From Jannaschia pohangensis (GTDB lineage Bacteria; Pseudomonadota; Alphaproteobacteria; Rhodobacterales; Rhodobacteraceae): 64,000 nt of DNA. Below are positions 20,606 to 29,835 of this stretch, one piece after another. The notes beneath the pieces are model-generated. The model was given only the letters and a program-made list of their open reading frames with translations, was not told the origin of the DNA and ran no database searches. The position numbers and the translations under genes are program-made. Position 1 is the stretch's first letter, and every line of letters begins with the position of its first letter. The DNA is taken from the NCBI RefSeq assembly GCF_900113875.1, contig NZ_FORA01000003.1:62001-126000 (forward strand). Reading direction: 5' to 3'.

Positions 20606-21273
20606 CAGCGAAAATCCTCGATATCCAAGTGGCGTTCCACGAAACCGGGCAAAGGCCAGGCGTCATAGTCGACCCCGGTCAGACGCCCGCCGCGCTGTCC
20701 GCGCCAGGCATGGCGGTAGAGGTCCATATGCAGCACGATCTCGACCTTTTGCAGAGCGGCGTCCACTTTGGCCTGTGTCTCGGCGATAGAGGATTCGAGC
20801 GTCTCCTGCGTGCTTTTGCGGCGCATCCAGCCCGGCAGACGGACGTCCCCCAAAATGGCCTTTCCCGCCGACAGCGCGACCATAAGGAAGATATTGGCCG
20901 TCAGCGTCCCCACCAGCGACATCAATCCCTCGGGCGAGCGGAACCACCCGAACCATCCCTTGCCGCCGTTGCCCTCGGCCTCAAGCTGCGCACGGGCCGC
21001 GTCGAACTCCTGCGCAAAGGACCGGCGGAACGCCTTTGCAAAGGTGCGACGGTCGAAATCGGACCGACCGGCCCAGACCTTCAGACGGGGCCGCGCGAAC
21101 AGGCCCGCGCGCGACCGCTCCACGAATTGCTCGAAGTCGAAGATAAAGAAATAGTCCTCCGCATCGGCGGAGTTGTGGATCAGGTAGACGGGAATTTCCA
21201 CGGCGCGCCCGAACTCCGGCAAGGCCAACGCGGGCAGCGCCTCGCGGCCCTTTTCGAACAGGCCCCGGATCAT
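20605..21273 (-). CDS. protein of unknown function with C-terminal hydrophobic helix
   Basis: A 222-residue protein. The N-terminal about 100 residues are soluble (PVYLIHNSADAEDYFFIFDF); a hydrophobic helix lies at about residues 122-145 (SLVGTLTANIFLMVALSAG), followed by a charged, helical region. No family is recognised. Its stop overlaps the liuD start by one base, and its start overlaps the ASCH gene by four, so it is part of the liu operon. Confidence 0.75.
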   Translation of the reverse strand: MIRGLFEKGREALPALALPEFGRAVEIPVYLIHNSADAEDYFFIFDFEQFVERSRAGLFARPRLKVWAGRSDFDRRTFAKAFRRSFAQEFDAARAQLEAEGNGGKGWFGWFRSPEGLMSLVGTLTANIFLMVALSAGKAILGDVRLPGWMRRKSTQETLESSIAETQAKVDAALQKVEIVLHMDLYRHAWRGQRGGRLTGVDYDAWPLPGFVERHLDIEDFR

Positions 21274-21698
21274 CGCGCGCGCCCCGCATAATCCTCCACC
21301 ATGCGGAACCGTTCGCACATTATCTTCATGTCCTCCGACCATCCCCCCGTCCGTTCGAAATACGCGCGGTAGGCCTTGCGCCAATGCGCCAGGTCGCGGA
21401 ATTCGCCCTGGGCCGCGACGAATGCCTCGTCCATCTCGGACCAGCGGCGGGTCTCGACCGACACCGTCTCGATCATCACGGCGGGCCGTCCGTCCCATTC
21501 CAGCGCCACGTCGCGGCGGCCGACCTCGGGCCAGGCGTCGCCCTTGTCGCCGTAGTGGTGCGCCGCCTCGCAGGTGGCGGTCTTCTTGCCCGACCGGACC
21601 AGCGCGAGGATCTCGGCGCTCAGTTCGGCGCTGTCGCCGAAGCGGAAGGTTTCCGCCTCGGGGTTGGCGTCGATGATATCCTGTAGACTGCGGGTCAT
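21270..21698 (-). CDS. ASCH-domain protein
   Basis: A 142-residue protein with the ASCH pattern: F-x-FGDSAEL, LVRSGKKTATCEAAHHYG and DGRPAVMIETVSVETRRWSEM. ASCH domains are related to PUA domains and are thought to bind RNA or modified nucleosides; some act as N4-acetylcytidine amidohydrolases. Overlaps with both neighbours place it in the liu operon. Its role there is not evident. Confidence 0.85.
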   Translation of the reverse strand: MTRSLQDIIDANPEAETFRFGDSAELSAEILALVRSGKKTATCEAAHHYGDKGDAWPEVGRRDVALEWDGRPAVMIETVSVETRRWSEMDEAFVAAQGEFRDLAHWRKAYRAYFERTGGWSEDMKIMCERFRMVEDYAGRAR

Positions 21699-22393
21699 GC
21701 GGACTCCTCCGGAGGCACCAGCCGTTCAAAGCGGTGGCGATAGATCAGGTTGGGCCGCACCCCGTCCGCCCAATACATCATCAGCGGGGCCGTCACCGGA
21801 AAAGCGGGCACGAGGGCGGCAAATGTCATGGGATAGGCGACGGGCCATTTGCACAGGATGGCAAGGACGGTGAGCGCCTCGAACGCCACCAGCGGCCAGA
21901 AGATCACGCCGCCCCAGGTCCAGACGGCGATGATGGCCAGCAAGGCGGCACAGGTCAGCACGGGCCCGATGGACAGGGCAAAGGCAGGATGCGCCCGGGC
22001 GGCGTCGCGCCCGACATAGACCCACTGCCATTCGCGGATGCCGCGCCCCCGGGCCGCCAGACGGGCCGCCCGCGCCTGCCCCATGTCGCGCCCCAGAACG
22101 ATCACCGACCAGAGCGGCAGCAGCACGACCACTCCGAACAGCGGCCCGGCCGCCCAGATCGGCAACACCTGCGCCAGCCCCAAGGCCGGCACGACCCAGA
22201 CGCCCACCCCGGCCAAAAGGCCCGGAACCGCCCAGAACCCCGGCAGGACCCCGATCGCCAACCCGCCGACACAGATCAGCACACCAAGGCCCGCGACCTG
22301 CGCGGTCACCTGCCCGCCGACCCCGGCCAAGGCCAGCAACAGGGCCAGAATGGCCATCGGCCCCAACACGAACAGGCGCAATCCCACCCTCAT
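21695..22393 (-). CDS. integral membrane protein of unknown function
   Basis: A 232-residue protein with about six to seven hydrophobic helices and a basic cytoplasmic loop in the middle (GQARAARLAARGRGIREW). No family is recognised. The start at 22393 is taken because it overlaps the stop of the macro-domain gene (ATGA) and gives a membrane protein from residue 1; codons upstream in this frame read as out-of-frame sequence. Confidence 0.72.
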   Translation of the reverse strand: MRVGLRLFVLGPMAILALLLALAGVGGQVTAQVAGLGVLICVGGLAIGVLPGFWAVPGLLAGVGVWVVPALGLAQVLPIWAAGPLFGVVVLLPLWSVIVLGRDMGQARAARLAARGRGIREWQWVYVGRDAARAHPAFALSIGPVLTCAALLAIIAVWTWGGVIFWPLVAFEALTVLAILCKWPVAYPMTFAALVPAFPVTAPLMMYWADGVRPNLIYRHRFERLVPPEESA

Positions 22394-22920
22394 CTGATGC
22401 CCCGCATGGCGTTGCGCAGATGTTTCTCGGTCTGCCCGTCGAGCGACACCAGAAGCACCCTCTCGAAGGGCGGCGCGCCGATCTGCGGCTCGACCGCGCG
22501 CTGCCAGTCCATCACGCTGCGCACGGCGATCTCGGCGGCCTTGTCGTGCGGATAGCCATGCACGCCCGTGGATATCGCCGGAAAGGCAATCGACCGCGCC
22601 CCGGCCTGATAGGCCACCTGAAGGCTGCGCTCGTAGCACATGCGCAGCTTGAACGCCTCGCGCATCGCGCCGCCCTGCCACTTTGGCCCGACCGTATGGA
22701 CGACGAACTTCGCGGGCAGGCCATAGGCCGCCGTCAGCTTGGCGTCCCCCGGCGAACAGCCCCCGAGGCCACGGCATTCTTCCTTGAGCTCCGGCCCCGC
22801 CACGCGGTGGATCGCCCCATCGACGCCGCCCCCGCCCAAAAGGGAGCGGTTGGCCGCGTTGACGATGGCGTCCACCTCGCAGCGCGTGATGTCGCCGCGC
22901 CAGATCTCCAGCACCGCCAT
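22390..22920 (-). CDS. macro-domain protein, probable O-acetyl-ADP-ribose deacetylase
   Basis: A 176-residue macro domain. ADP-ribose-binding segments are visible: GDITRCEVDAIVNAANRSLL (residues 9-28), GGGGVDGAIH (29-38) and AISTGVHGYP near 115-123. Related enzymes remove acetyl or ADP-ribose groups from ADP-ribosyl compounds or proteins. Its ATG shares one base with the liuB stop (TAATG), so it is translated with the carboxylase. Product of sirtuin-type deacylation is one possible substrate in this context. Confidence 0.9.
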   Translation of the reverse strand: MAVLEIWRGDITRCEVDAIVNAANRSLLGGGGVDGAIHRVAGPELKEECRGLGGCSPGDAKLTAAYGLPAKFVVHTVGPKWQGGAMREAFKLRMCYERSLQVAYQAGARSIAFPAISTGVHGYPHDKAAEIAVRSVMDWQRAVEPQIGAPPFERVLLVSLDGQTEKHLRNAMRGIR

Positions 22921-24515
22921 TACATGCGGAACACGCCGAAGCGTGTCTCGGGGATCGGCGCGTTCAGGGCCGCGCGCAGGGACAGCGCCAGCACATCGCG
23001 CGACTTGCGCGGGTCGATGATTCCATCGTCCCATAGCCGCGCCGAGGCATAGAGCGGGTGCGACTGGCGCGCGAACATCTCTTCGGTGGGGCGGCGGAAG
23101 GCGGCTTCCTCCTCGGCGGACCAGTCCTGGCCCGCCCGCTCCATCCCGTCGCGCTTGACCGTGGCCAGAACCCCCGCCGCCTGCGCGCCGCCCATGACCG
23201 AGATGCGGCTGTTGGGCCATGTCCAGAGGAACCGGGGCTGATACGCCCGCCCCGCCATGCCGTAGTTGCCCGCGCCGAACGACCCGCCGACCAGCATGGT
23301 GACCTTGGGCACGGACGTGCTGGCCACGGCCGTCACCATCTTGGCCCCGTGCCGCGCGATCCCCTCGTTCTCGTATTTGCGGCCCACCATGAAGCCGGTG
23401 ATGTTCTGCAGGAAAACCAGAGGGATGCGCCGCTGCGAACACAGCTCGATGAAATGCGCGCCCTTCTGCGCGGCTTCGGAAAACAGCACGCCGTTGTTGG
23501 CGACGATGCCGACCTGCATCCCGCAGACCTCGGCAAAGCCGGTGACCAGCGTCTCGCCGAAGCGCGCCTTGAACTCGTCGAAGCGCGACCCGTCGACCAG
23601 ACGCATGATGACTTCGCGGATGTCATAGGGCGTGCGCAGATCGGCGGGCACCACGTCGAGCAATTCCTCGGGATCATAGGCCGGGGCTTCTCCGACCCAG
23701 TCCCCGCGCGCCGACCGGCCCAGGGCGCGCACCGCATCGCGGGCCAGCGCCAGCGCATGGGCGTCGTCCTCGGCCAGGTAATCGGCCACGCCCGACAGGC
23801 GCGTGTGGACATCGCCACCGCCCAGATCCTCGGCCGTCACCACCTCGCCCGTCGCGGCCTTGACCAGAGGCGGTCCGGCCAGAAAGATCGTCCCCTGCTC
23901 GCGCACGATGATGCTGACGTCCGACATGGCGGGGACGTAAGCGCCCCCGGCAGTGCAGGACCCCATGACGACGGCGATCTGCGCGATGCCCTTGGCGGAC
24001 ATCCGCGCCTGATTGTAGAAGATGCGCCCGAAATGGTCGCGGTCCGGGAAGACCTCGTCCTGATTGGGCAGGTTCGCCCCGCCGCTGTCGACCAGATAGA
24101 CGCAGGGCAGATGGCATTCCTCGGCGATCTCCTGGGCGCGCAGGTGCTTCTTGACGGTGATCGGATAATACGTGCCGCCCTTCACCGTGGCATCGTTGCA
24201 GACCACCATCACGTCGCGCCCGTGGACCCGGCCCACGCCCGCGATGGCCCCGCCGCCCGGGGCCGCGCCATCGTACATGTCGTGGCCCGCAAACGCCCCC
24301 ACTTCAAGGAACGGCGATCCGGGGTCCAGCAGGTTCGCCACCCGGTCACGCGGCAGCATCTTGCCCCGGCTCAGGTGCCGGTCGCGGGCCTTTTGCCCGC
24401 CGCCTTCCGCCGCCTGCTCCGCCGCCGCGCGGACCTCTGCCAAAGCCTCCAGATGGGCGGCGCGGTTCGACTTGGCCTGATCGGACCCGGTGATGAGCGA
24501 TGAGGTGAGTTTCAT
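22920..24515 (-). CDS. liuB: methylcrotonyl-CoA carboxylase, carboxyltransferase beta subunit
   Basis: A 531-residue carboxyltransferase with two crotonase-like halves. Segments such as [20 protein letters not shown], the oxyanion-forming [14 protein letters not shown] and [20 protein letters not shown] identify the acyl-CoA carboxylase beta family, and the order of motifs is that of methylcrotonyl-CoA carboxylase. The start at 24515 has GGAGG with a 7-base spacer and overlaps the stop of a 34-codon frame. Confidence 0.95.
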   Translation of the reverse strand: MKLTSSLITGSDQAKSNRAAHLEALAEVRAAAEQAAEGGGQKARDRHLSRGKMLPRDRVANLLDPGSPFLEVGAFAGHDMYDGAAPGGGAIAGVGRVHGRDVMVVCNDATVKGGTYYPITVKKHLRAQEIAEECHLPCVYLVDSGGANLPNQDEVFPDRDHFGRIFYNQARMSAKGIAQIAVVMGSCTAGGAYVPAMSDVSIIVREQGTIFLAGPPLVKAATGEVVTAEDLGGGDVHTRLSGVADYLAEDDAHALALARDAVRALGRSARGDWVGEAPAYDPEELLDVVPADLRTPYDIREVIMRLVDGSRFDEFKARFGETLVTGFAEVCGMQVGIVANNGVLFSEAAQKGAHFIELCSQRRIPLVFLQNITGFMVGRKYENEGIARHGAKMVTAVASTSVPKVTMLVGGSFGAGNYGMAGRAYQPRFLWTWPNSRISVMGGAQAAGVLATVKRDGMERAGQDWSAEEEAAFRRPTEEMFARQSHPLYASARLWDDGIIDPRKSRDVLALSLRAALNAPIPETRFGVFRM

Positions 24516-24616
24516 TCCGTGCCCTCCGCCGGGCCGTCGTGGCCACGCGCCGTCCCACCCACTGCGGCCAGCCACCCAATCACACCCATCCGTTTGATCG
24601 CAAATCCGCACCGCAT
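24512..24616 (-). CDS. 34-residue microprotein in front of liuB
   Basis: The frame encodes a basic, partly hydrophobic start ([20 protein letters not shown]) and a short polar tail. The ATG shares a base with the upstream gene's stop (TGATG), is preceded by GGAGG with a 7-base spacer, and the stop overlaps the liuB ATG as ATGA. This double coupling is the main support; the protein itself is too short to classify. It may serve only to hand ribosomes to liuB. Confidence 0.5.
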   Translation of the reverse strand: MRCGFAIKRMGVIGWLAAVGGTARGHDGPAEGTE

Positions 24617-25089
24617 CAGTATCCCTCCAGCCGCATTCCGCGCAGCTCCAGCGTTCGCTTCGCCGTGAAGCCGAGATGGCAGGCGGTCCCGATCGTCGTG
24701 CGGATCGTCCCCCCTTGCCAAAGCGCATACCGCAAGCCGCATTCGGCATCGCGGTAGGCGATCCAGGCCCGCTGCGCATCGCGCAACGCGTCGGAGCGGT
24801 CGATGCCGGTGCCATCGTCGATCTCATCCAGCTGATCCCGCAGAAGCCCGTATTCCTCGTTCAGCAAGCGGTCCCATTCCTCCGTCTCGCGGTTGGTGCA
24901 GTCTGCCATGCCCAAGGTGGAATAACCGCCTTCGGTCCGCTTCTGGCACAGACCCGAGGCCGCGCCGATGCAATCGGGCTCCGTCCCCTCGCCGTTGGTA
25001 TAGCACTGCGTGACAAGCGCGGGATCGAAGACGATCTCCTGAGCTGTGACGGGAGTAGCGAGAAGGATGAGGATCGCGGCACGGATCAT
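24616..25089 (-). CDS. exported LprI-like protein (DUF1311)
   Basis: A 157-residue protein with a Sec signal peptide (cleavage near VTA-QEI) and an LprI-type C-terminal half: [20 protein letters not shown] and [19 protein letters not shown], with paired cysteines. LprI family proteins include a lysozyme inhibitor, but most have no known role. A paralogue lies at 26017-26541. It overlaps its neighbours and is part of the liu operon. Confidence 0.85.
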   Translation of the reverse strand: MIRAAILILLATPVTAQEIVFDPALVTQCYTNGEGTEPDCIGAASGLCQKRTEGGYSTLGMADCTNRETEEWDRLLNEEYGLLRDQLDEIDDGTGIDRSDALRDAQRAWIAYRDAECGLRYALWQGGTIRTTIGTACHLGFTAKRTLELRGMRLEGY

Positions 25090-25493
25090 TCGGCCAACTC
25101 CTTTTTGACCTGCTCCAGCTCCCGGTCGAGGAAGTAGGAGATGAGCGAGCGGATGATGACCAGAAGGCCCAGGAACACAAGGTCGGCCATGGCAAGGCTG
25201 AGCGCGGTGTGAAGGATGTCGGACACGATGAACAGCTCCAGCCCGGCAAGGATGTAGCGGCCCAGTTCAACCCGCTCCGAATTGACGCCCCTGACCCGCG
25301 CCTTGGCGTCCCCGCTGAGTTCGGCGCGCAGGAACCCCGAAATGAACCGGCCCACGCCGATCAGCAGGATGACACAGCTCACGATGTCGATCGCCACGAC
25401 CAGATATTCCATCGCATGGACGAACCAGCCGAGCTGATCGTGCAAGACCGATCCGTCGCGGACGTAGTCGAAGAAGCTGGCCGTCTGCTCCAT
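25086..25493 (-). CDS. DUF1622 membrane protein
   Basis: A 135-residue membrane protein with three hydrophobic helices. The segment GRYILAGLELFIVSDILHT followed by a third helix with VIIRSLISYFLDRELEQ fits DUF1622. The start at 25493 (MEQTASFFDY) overlaps the stop of the preceding gene as ATGA. Function unknown. Confidence 0.8.
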   Translation of the reverse strand: MEQTASFFDYVRDGSVLHDQLGWFVHAMEYLVVAIDIVSCVILLIGVGRFISGFLRAELSGDAKARVRGVNSERVELGRYILAGLELFIVSDILHTALSLAMADLVFLGLLVIIRSLISYFLDRELEQVKKELAE

Positions 25494-26017
25494 CAGCGCG
25501 CGCTCCGTTCCGTGCGCAGTACATCTTCCGCCGAGGCGACAAGGCGCAGCGTCGTGGAGGGGCCGAAGTAGGCGCAAAACGTGTCACGATCGATGCCGAA
25601 TTGGGCCGCGTAATTGTCGCGCGGGCACCTGTCGCCGCCCGAAGCGACCAACCTGCGCGCGGCCTCGATCTCGCGCGCCGTGACCCGCGCGGGGCGGCGC
25701 GACATCTCGGACAGGCTGGCGTCGATGCGGTCCAGGCCTTCGCGGCTCAACACCTCCATCCCGGCGGCCAGACGCAGGGTGCACGCCCGCGCGTCGGCCT
25801 GCTCGAAGCAGTCGAACAATCCCGCCTCGATGCATTTGATCGCGGCAAAGCGCGCGGCCTCGGCCCGACCCTGAAGCGTTGCGGCAAAGAACAGGTCGCG
25901 GACCCGCTGATCGACCTCGGCCTGAAGGTTGGTCGTCACGCACAGGCGCACATCGGCCAACGGGTCCGCCCGAAGCTGGACCGGCAGAAACAGCAGCAGA
26001 AGCACCAGGACCCGCAT
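25493..26017 (-). CDS. exported cysteine-containing protein of unknown function
   Basis: A 174-residue protein with a Sec signal peptide (cleavage near LRA-DPL). The mature part is helical with about seven cysteines (RLCVTT, IKCIEA, FDCFEQ, RACTLR, RCPRD, FCAYF), consistent with disulfide-bonded periplasmic protein. No family is recognised, though it lies between two LprI-like genes and could be a distant relative. Both ends overlap neighbours. Confidence 0.72.
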   Translation of the reverse strand: MRVLVLLLLFLPVQLRADPLADVRLCVTTNLQAEVDQRVRDLFFAATLQGRAEAARFAAIKCIEAGLFDCFEQADARACTLRLAAGMEVLSREGLDRIDASLSEMSRRPARVTAREIEAARRLVASGGDRCPRDNYAAQFGIDRDTFCAYFGPSTTLRLVASAEDVLRTERSAR

Positions 26018-26541
26018 CACCGCACCCCTTCGGTCAGTTGGCGCAGCGCGATCACGCGGGCCGCGGTCAGGTCGGCGTGACAGCGCGACGCGGCAACGTT
26101 GCGCATGGAGCCCGACCCCCAGGCATCGTGCACCATACGGCACTCCGCATCGCGAAACGCGGTCCAGGCGCGTTGTGCATCCAGCAGGCTGTCGCTGCGC
26201 TTGGAATAGCTCGCGTCGAAAAACGGCCGCTCCCGTGCGTCCAGCGCCTCGGCCCAGGCCAGATGCGCCACCAGATCGGCGCTGAGCAACGTTTCCCACA
26301 GGTCGGCCTCCATCGCGTTGCAGGCGGTCGTCCCCAGGGTCGTCCGCCCGCCCTCGGTCTCGAGCTGGCAGGTCTGCGCAGGCGCGTTCCGGCAGGTTTC
26401 GAGGTCCCGGGCGGTGCCGGTCTGCGCCACGCAGGTCTCGAACATCGCCCGGAAAGGCGCCGCGTCGAAATCGCCCGCCCGCGCCGGGGCGGCACCCGCC
26501 GCCAGCACGCACAGAAGGGCGACGGTCGGCACGCGGCTCAT
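26017..26541 (-). CDS. exported LprI-like protein (DUF1311)
   Basis: A 174-residue protein with a Sec signal peptide (cleavage near ARA-GDF). The LprI motif region reads LLDAQRAWTAFRDAECRM followed by CHADLTAARVIALRQL, parallel to the paralogue at 24616-25089 ([18 protein letters not shown]). Another shared segment is TEGGRTTLGTTAC against [13 protein letters not shown]. Stop and start overlap neighbours as in the rest of the operon. Confidence 0.84.
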   Translation of the reverse strand: MSRVPTVALLCVLAAGAAPARAGDFDAAPFRAMFETCVAQTGTARDLETCRNAPAQTCQLETEGGRTTLGTTACNAMEADLWETLLSADLVAHLAWAEALDARERPFFDASYSKRSDSLLDAQRAWTAFRDAECRMVHDAWGSGSMRNVAASRCHADLTAARVIALRQLTEGVR

Positions 26542-26984
26542 GTCCCGGGCTTTCCGGCCAGACGGGCCGCAATCCGCGCCTTCATCTCGGCCTGCGTCAG
26601 GCCCGTGCGGCGGCGCAGCAGTTCCCACCCCCAGCGGGATCGGCCGGGCCAGGCATCTCCGGGCGGATTGGCGTCGAGCCAGGCGCGCTCCTCGTCCCGG
26701 CGGGCGCGGATGTCGGCGGCGTTGTGACTGCCCCAATGGCGGTCCCGGGTCCGAAGCGCCTTTCGCGCCGCCGCCTCGGACGCCGCGACCGGGTCGTCGC
26801 GCAGGACGACATCCAGCACCCGGCGCAGCTTGCGGTTGGCCAGCGCCTTGACGCGGGGCGCATTCCGGCGCGACGACTTGTCGGACGAATTGGACACGAT
26901 CTTGCGCTGACGCCCCTTGTCGCGCGCTTTCTTCGCGACCGGGTCCGTCTTGCGGCGCGGCTTGTCGGGGGGGCCGTCCGTCAT
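26538..26984 (-). CDS. small basic protein of unknown function
   Basis: A 148-residue protein. The first 60 residues are very rich in lysine and arginine ([20 protein letters not shown]), suggesting contact with nucleic acid. The C-terminal part contains [20 protein letters not shown] and [21 protein letters not shown], predicted helical. No family is recognised. It overlaps isovaleryl-CoA dehydrogenase by four bases, so it is the second gene of the liu operon. Confidence 0.7.
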   Translation of the reverse strand: MTDGPPDKPRRKTDPVAKKARDKGRQRKIVSNSSDKSSRRNAPRVKALANRKLRRVLDVVLRDDPVAASEAAARKALRTRDRHWGSHNAADIRARRDEERAWLDANPPGDAWPGRSRWGWELLRRRTGLTQAEMKARIAARLAGKPGT

Positions 26985-28144
26985 CCCATGGCACCCATCA
27001 ATTCCCGCCCGACCAGCATCCGGCGGATTTCCGATGTGCCCGCCCCGATCTCCATCAGCTTGGCGTCCCGGAACAGCCGACTGACGGCGACGTCGTTCAT
27101 GAACCCGGCCCCGCCCATGGCCTGCACCGCCTGATGCGCCTGCTTCATCGCTTCCTCCGAGGCATAGAGCACGCAGGCCGCCGCATCCTGCCGCGTCACC
27201 TGACCCCGGTCGCAGGCCTTTGCGACCTCGTAGACATAGGCGCGGGCCGAATTCATCGCGGTGTACATATCCGCGATCTTGCCCTGCATGAGCTGGAACG
27301 ACCCGATGGGTTTGCCGAACTGCCTGCGCTCGGCCAGATAGGGCATCACCTCGTCAAGGCAGGCCGCCATGATGCCGGTGCCGATGCCCGCCAGAACGAC
27401 CCGTTCGTAATCGAGGCCCGACATCAGGACATTCACGCCCCGCCCCTCCTCGCCCAGGATGTTGTCGAAGGGGACTTCGACATCCTCGAACACGAGCTCC
27501 GCCGTGTTGGACCCCCGCATCCCCAGCTTGTCGAAATGGGCCGAGGTGCTGAACCCCGTCATCGACTTCTCGATCAGGAAGGCGGTGATGCCCTTCGATC
27601 CAGCTTCGGGGTCGGTCTTGGCATAGACGACCAGCGTGGTCGCATCCGGCCCGTTGGTAATCCAGTATTTCGTGCCGTTCAGGATGAAGCGGTCGTTGCG
27701 CTTTTCGGCGCGCAGCTTCATCGACACGACGTCCGACCCCGACCCGGCCTCGGACATGGCCAACGCGCCGACGTGTTCGCCCGAGATCAGGCCCGGCAGG
27801 TACTTCGCCTTCTGCTCCGCCGTGCCGTTCAGCGCGATCTGGTTCACGCAGAGATTGGAATGCGCGCCATAGGACAGGCTGACCGAGGCGCTGGCGCGCG
27901 CGATCTCCTCGACGGCGATGACATGGGCCAGATATCCCATGCCCGCGCCGCCGTCCGCTTCGGGCACGGTGATTCCCAAAAGGCCCAGCTCGCCCATCTC
28001 GGCCCAGAGTTCGGCGGGAAATTCGTTGGTCCGGTCGATCTGCGCGGCCAGCGGCTTTACCCGCTCCTGCGCCCACCGATGCACCATCTCGCGCAGGGCA
28101 TTCACGTCTTCGCCCAGGTCGAAGGTCATGGTGGCGTTGAACAT
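26981..28144 (-). CDS. ivd: isovaleryl-CoA dehydrogenase
   Basis: A 387-residue flavoprotein that oxidises isovaleryl-CoA to 3-methylcrotonyl-CoA. Acyl-CoA dehydrogenase signatures: [30 protein letters not shown], the [19 protein letters not shown] region carrying the catalytic glutamate of isovaleryl-CoA dehydrogenases, and the C-terminal [19 protein letters not shown]. It is the first gene of the liu operon; SD GGAGG is 7 bases before the ATG at 28144. Confidence 0.94.
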   Translation of the reverse strand: MFNATMTFDLGEDVNALREMVHRWAQERVKPLAAQIDRTNEFPAELWAEMGELGLLGITVPEADGGAGMGYLAHVIAVEEIARASASVSLSYGAHSNLCVNQIALNGTAEQKAKYLPGLISGEHVGALAMSEAGSGSDVVSMKLRAEKRNDRFILNGTKYWITNGPDATTLVVYAKTDPEAGSKGITAFLIEKSMTGFSTSAHFDKLGMRGSNTAELVFEDVEVPFDNILGEEGRGVNVLMSGLDYERVVLAGIGTGIMAACLDEVMPYLAERRQFGKPIGSFQLMQGKIADMYTAMNSARAYVYEVAKACDRGQVTRQDAAACVLYASEEAMKQAHQAVQAMGGAGFMNDVAVSRLFRDAKLMEIGAGTSEIRRMLVGRELMGAMG

Positions 28145-28162
28145 ATCGGGCCCTCCCCAGGG

Positions 28163-28210
28163 AATTGAACAGTTGTTCAGTTCTATAGCGCGCGCCGTGT
28201 CGTTCGTCCA
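28163..28210 (-). promoter_or_regulatory. liu operon promoter with overlapping inverted-repeat operator
   Basis: On the minus strand TGGACG (-35, 28210-28205) and TATAGA (-10, 28187-28182) are exactly 17 bases apart. Directly downstream lies the inverted repeat TGAACA-GT-TGTTCA (28166-28179), extended with one mismatch to 20 bases (28163-28182). It would cover the transcription start, an arrangement typical of repression by a TetR-type dimer. No regulator gene is adjacent. The ATG is about 20 bases further on. Confidence 0.6.
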
Positions 28211-28295
28211 CCGGAGGTTTCCCTGCCTTGCGCGACCTAGCGTCAACGGGCACGATGCCGCCATTGGTACCCGATTTTCAACAGGAGCGAGAGAC

Positions 28296-28847
28296 ATGGA
28301 CTATTACGTCGCCTTCTATCGCGGTCACGGGACGATGGCGGACAAGGTGGTCCGCTATGCCACGCGGTCGCCTTTTTCGCACTGCGAACTGATCCTCTCG
28401 GACAAACGCCCCCGGATCGGCGATACGGTGCGCTGCATCTCCGCCTCGGCGCGCGACAACGGGGTCCGCATCAAGGACATCACGCTCAAGCATGGCAAAT
28501 GGAAGATCTATGCCGTCCCATGGGCGCCACCCGAGACCTGGGACCGGGCCGAGGCACTGGTCGGCAAACCCTATGAGCTTTGGGCCATGATCCTGTCGCA
28601 GCTGGTCAACTTCCGGCGTCACGCGCGCAATCAATGGTATTGCTCCGAGATGATCGCCCATTCCCTCGGGCTCAGCATGCCGCATGCCAAGTCGCCGGGT
28701 GACCTGCTGCGGTCGATCCATGACCATTGCCAGACCTGGGCGCGTGCCCGCAATTCCGTGGCCCAGCTCCGGCCCGTCGCCGGGGACGATGACGACCTGG
28801 TCGTCGATTGCGCCGATGACGAGGAAATGAACCCGACCTTCGGCTGA
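28296..28847 (+). CDS. permuted NlpC/P60-like (YiiX-type) cysteine hydrolase
   Basis: A 183-residue protein. The N-terminal [11 protein letters not shown] puts a histidine at residue 29, and the C-terminal [15 protein letters not shown] puts a cysteine at residue 116. This histidine-before-cysteine order marks the circularly permuted NlpC/P60 (papain-like) family, whose members hydrolyse amide or ester bonds in peptides or lipids. No signal peptide. It diverges from the liu operon; SD AGGAG is upstream of the ATG at 28296. Confidence 0.78.
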   Translation: MDYYVAFYRGHGTMADKVVRYATRSPFSHCELILSDKRPRIGDTVRCISASARDNGVRIKDITLKHGKWKIYAVPWAPPETWDRAEALVGKPYELWAMILSQLVNFRRHARNQWYCSEMIAHSLGLSMPHAKSPGDLLRSIHDHCQTWARARNSVAQLRPVAGDDDDLVVDCADDEEMNPTFG

Positions 28848-28859
28848 CCCTATTGCCTC

Positions 28860-29798
28860 CTAGCGGTCGGGCAAGGGGATGAACTCGCCGTCGTCCGTGG
28901 GCGGCAGCTGGAACCGGCCGTGCTCCCAATCGCCTGCGGCCCAGGCTTCCTTGGCGGCCTCAATCTTCTCCCTGGATGAGGCGACGAAGTTCCACCAGAT
29001 GTGGCGCGGACCGTTCAGCGTCGCGCCGCCCAACAACATCAGCCGCGCCCCCGCGGGGCCTGCGGTGACCGTGATGGCGTCGCCGGGGCGAAACACCATC
29101 ATCTGCCCGGCATCAAAGCTGTCACCCGCGACCTCGATCGATCCGTCCGTGACATAGAGACCCCGATCCTCGTGATCGTCTGGCAGGGGCAGCTTCGCGC
29201 CCGCCTTCAGGACGGCATCGGCATAGAACATCTCGGTAAAGGTCTTCGTCGGCGCACGTTCGCCCCAGGCGGTGCCGACGATCAGGCGCACCTCCTTGCC
29301 CTCTCCTTCCAGAAACGGCAGCGCAGCCTCCTTGTGGTGTTCGAAGGCGGCGTCGGTCTCCTCCGCCTCCTCGGGCAGAGCGACCCAGGTCTGGATGCCG
29401 AACAGGCTGCTCGGGCCCTTGCGCGTTTCGGCGCTGGTGCGTTCGGAATGGGTCACGCCATTGCCCGCGATCATCCAGTTCACTTCGCCGGGATGGATCA
29501 TCTGATTGGTGCCGAGCGAATCCTGATGCTGGAATTCCCCGCGATAGAGATAGGTCACCGTCGCCAGACCGATGTGCGGATGGGGCCGGACGTCGATCCC
29601 TTGATCGGTGATGAACTCGGCGGGGCCCATCTGGTCGAAGAAGACGAAGGGCCCGACCATCTGACGCCGCGCCGACGGCAGGGCGCGCCGCACCTCGAAG
29701 CCGCCGATGTCGCGGGCACGCGGAACGATCAGCGTCTCGATCGCGTCGATGTCGTCCGCCCCGGGGCAGATCGGTTCGATTGCGGGGTTCCAGCTCAT
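28860..29798 (-). CDS. pirin family protein
   Basis: A 312-residue bicupin. The N-terminal cupin has VGPFVFFDQMGPAEF and the metal-binding RPHPHIGLATVTYLYRGEFQ, followed by MIAGNGVTHSERT; the C-terminal pirin domain includes RLMLLGGATLNGPRHIWWNF. Some pirins act as quercetin dioxygenases, others interact with regulators; no substrate can be assigned. It is convergent with the NlpC/P60-like gene, with 12 bases between their stops. Confidence 0.92.
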   Translation of the reverse strand: MSWNPAIEPICPGADDIDAIETLIVPRARDIGGFEVRRALPSARRQMVGPFVFFDQMGPAEFITDQGIDVRPHPHIGLATVTYLYRGEFQHQDSLGTNQMIHPGEVNWMIAGNGVTHSERTSAETRKGPSSLFGIQTWVALPEEAEETDAAFEHHKEAALPFLEGEGKEVRLIVGTAWGERAPTKTFTEMFYADAVLKAGAKLPLPDDHEDRGLYVTDGSIEVAGDSFDAGQMMVFRPGDAITVTAGPAGARLMLLGGATLNGPRHIWWNFVASSREKIEAAKEAWAAGDWEHGRFQLPPTDDGEFIPLPDR

Positions 29799-29835
29799 CA
29801 CGGGGTCCTTTCGCAAGGCGGGTCGCCCGGGCGGG

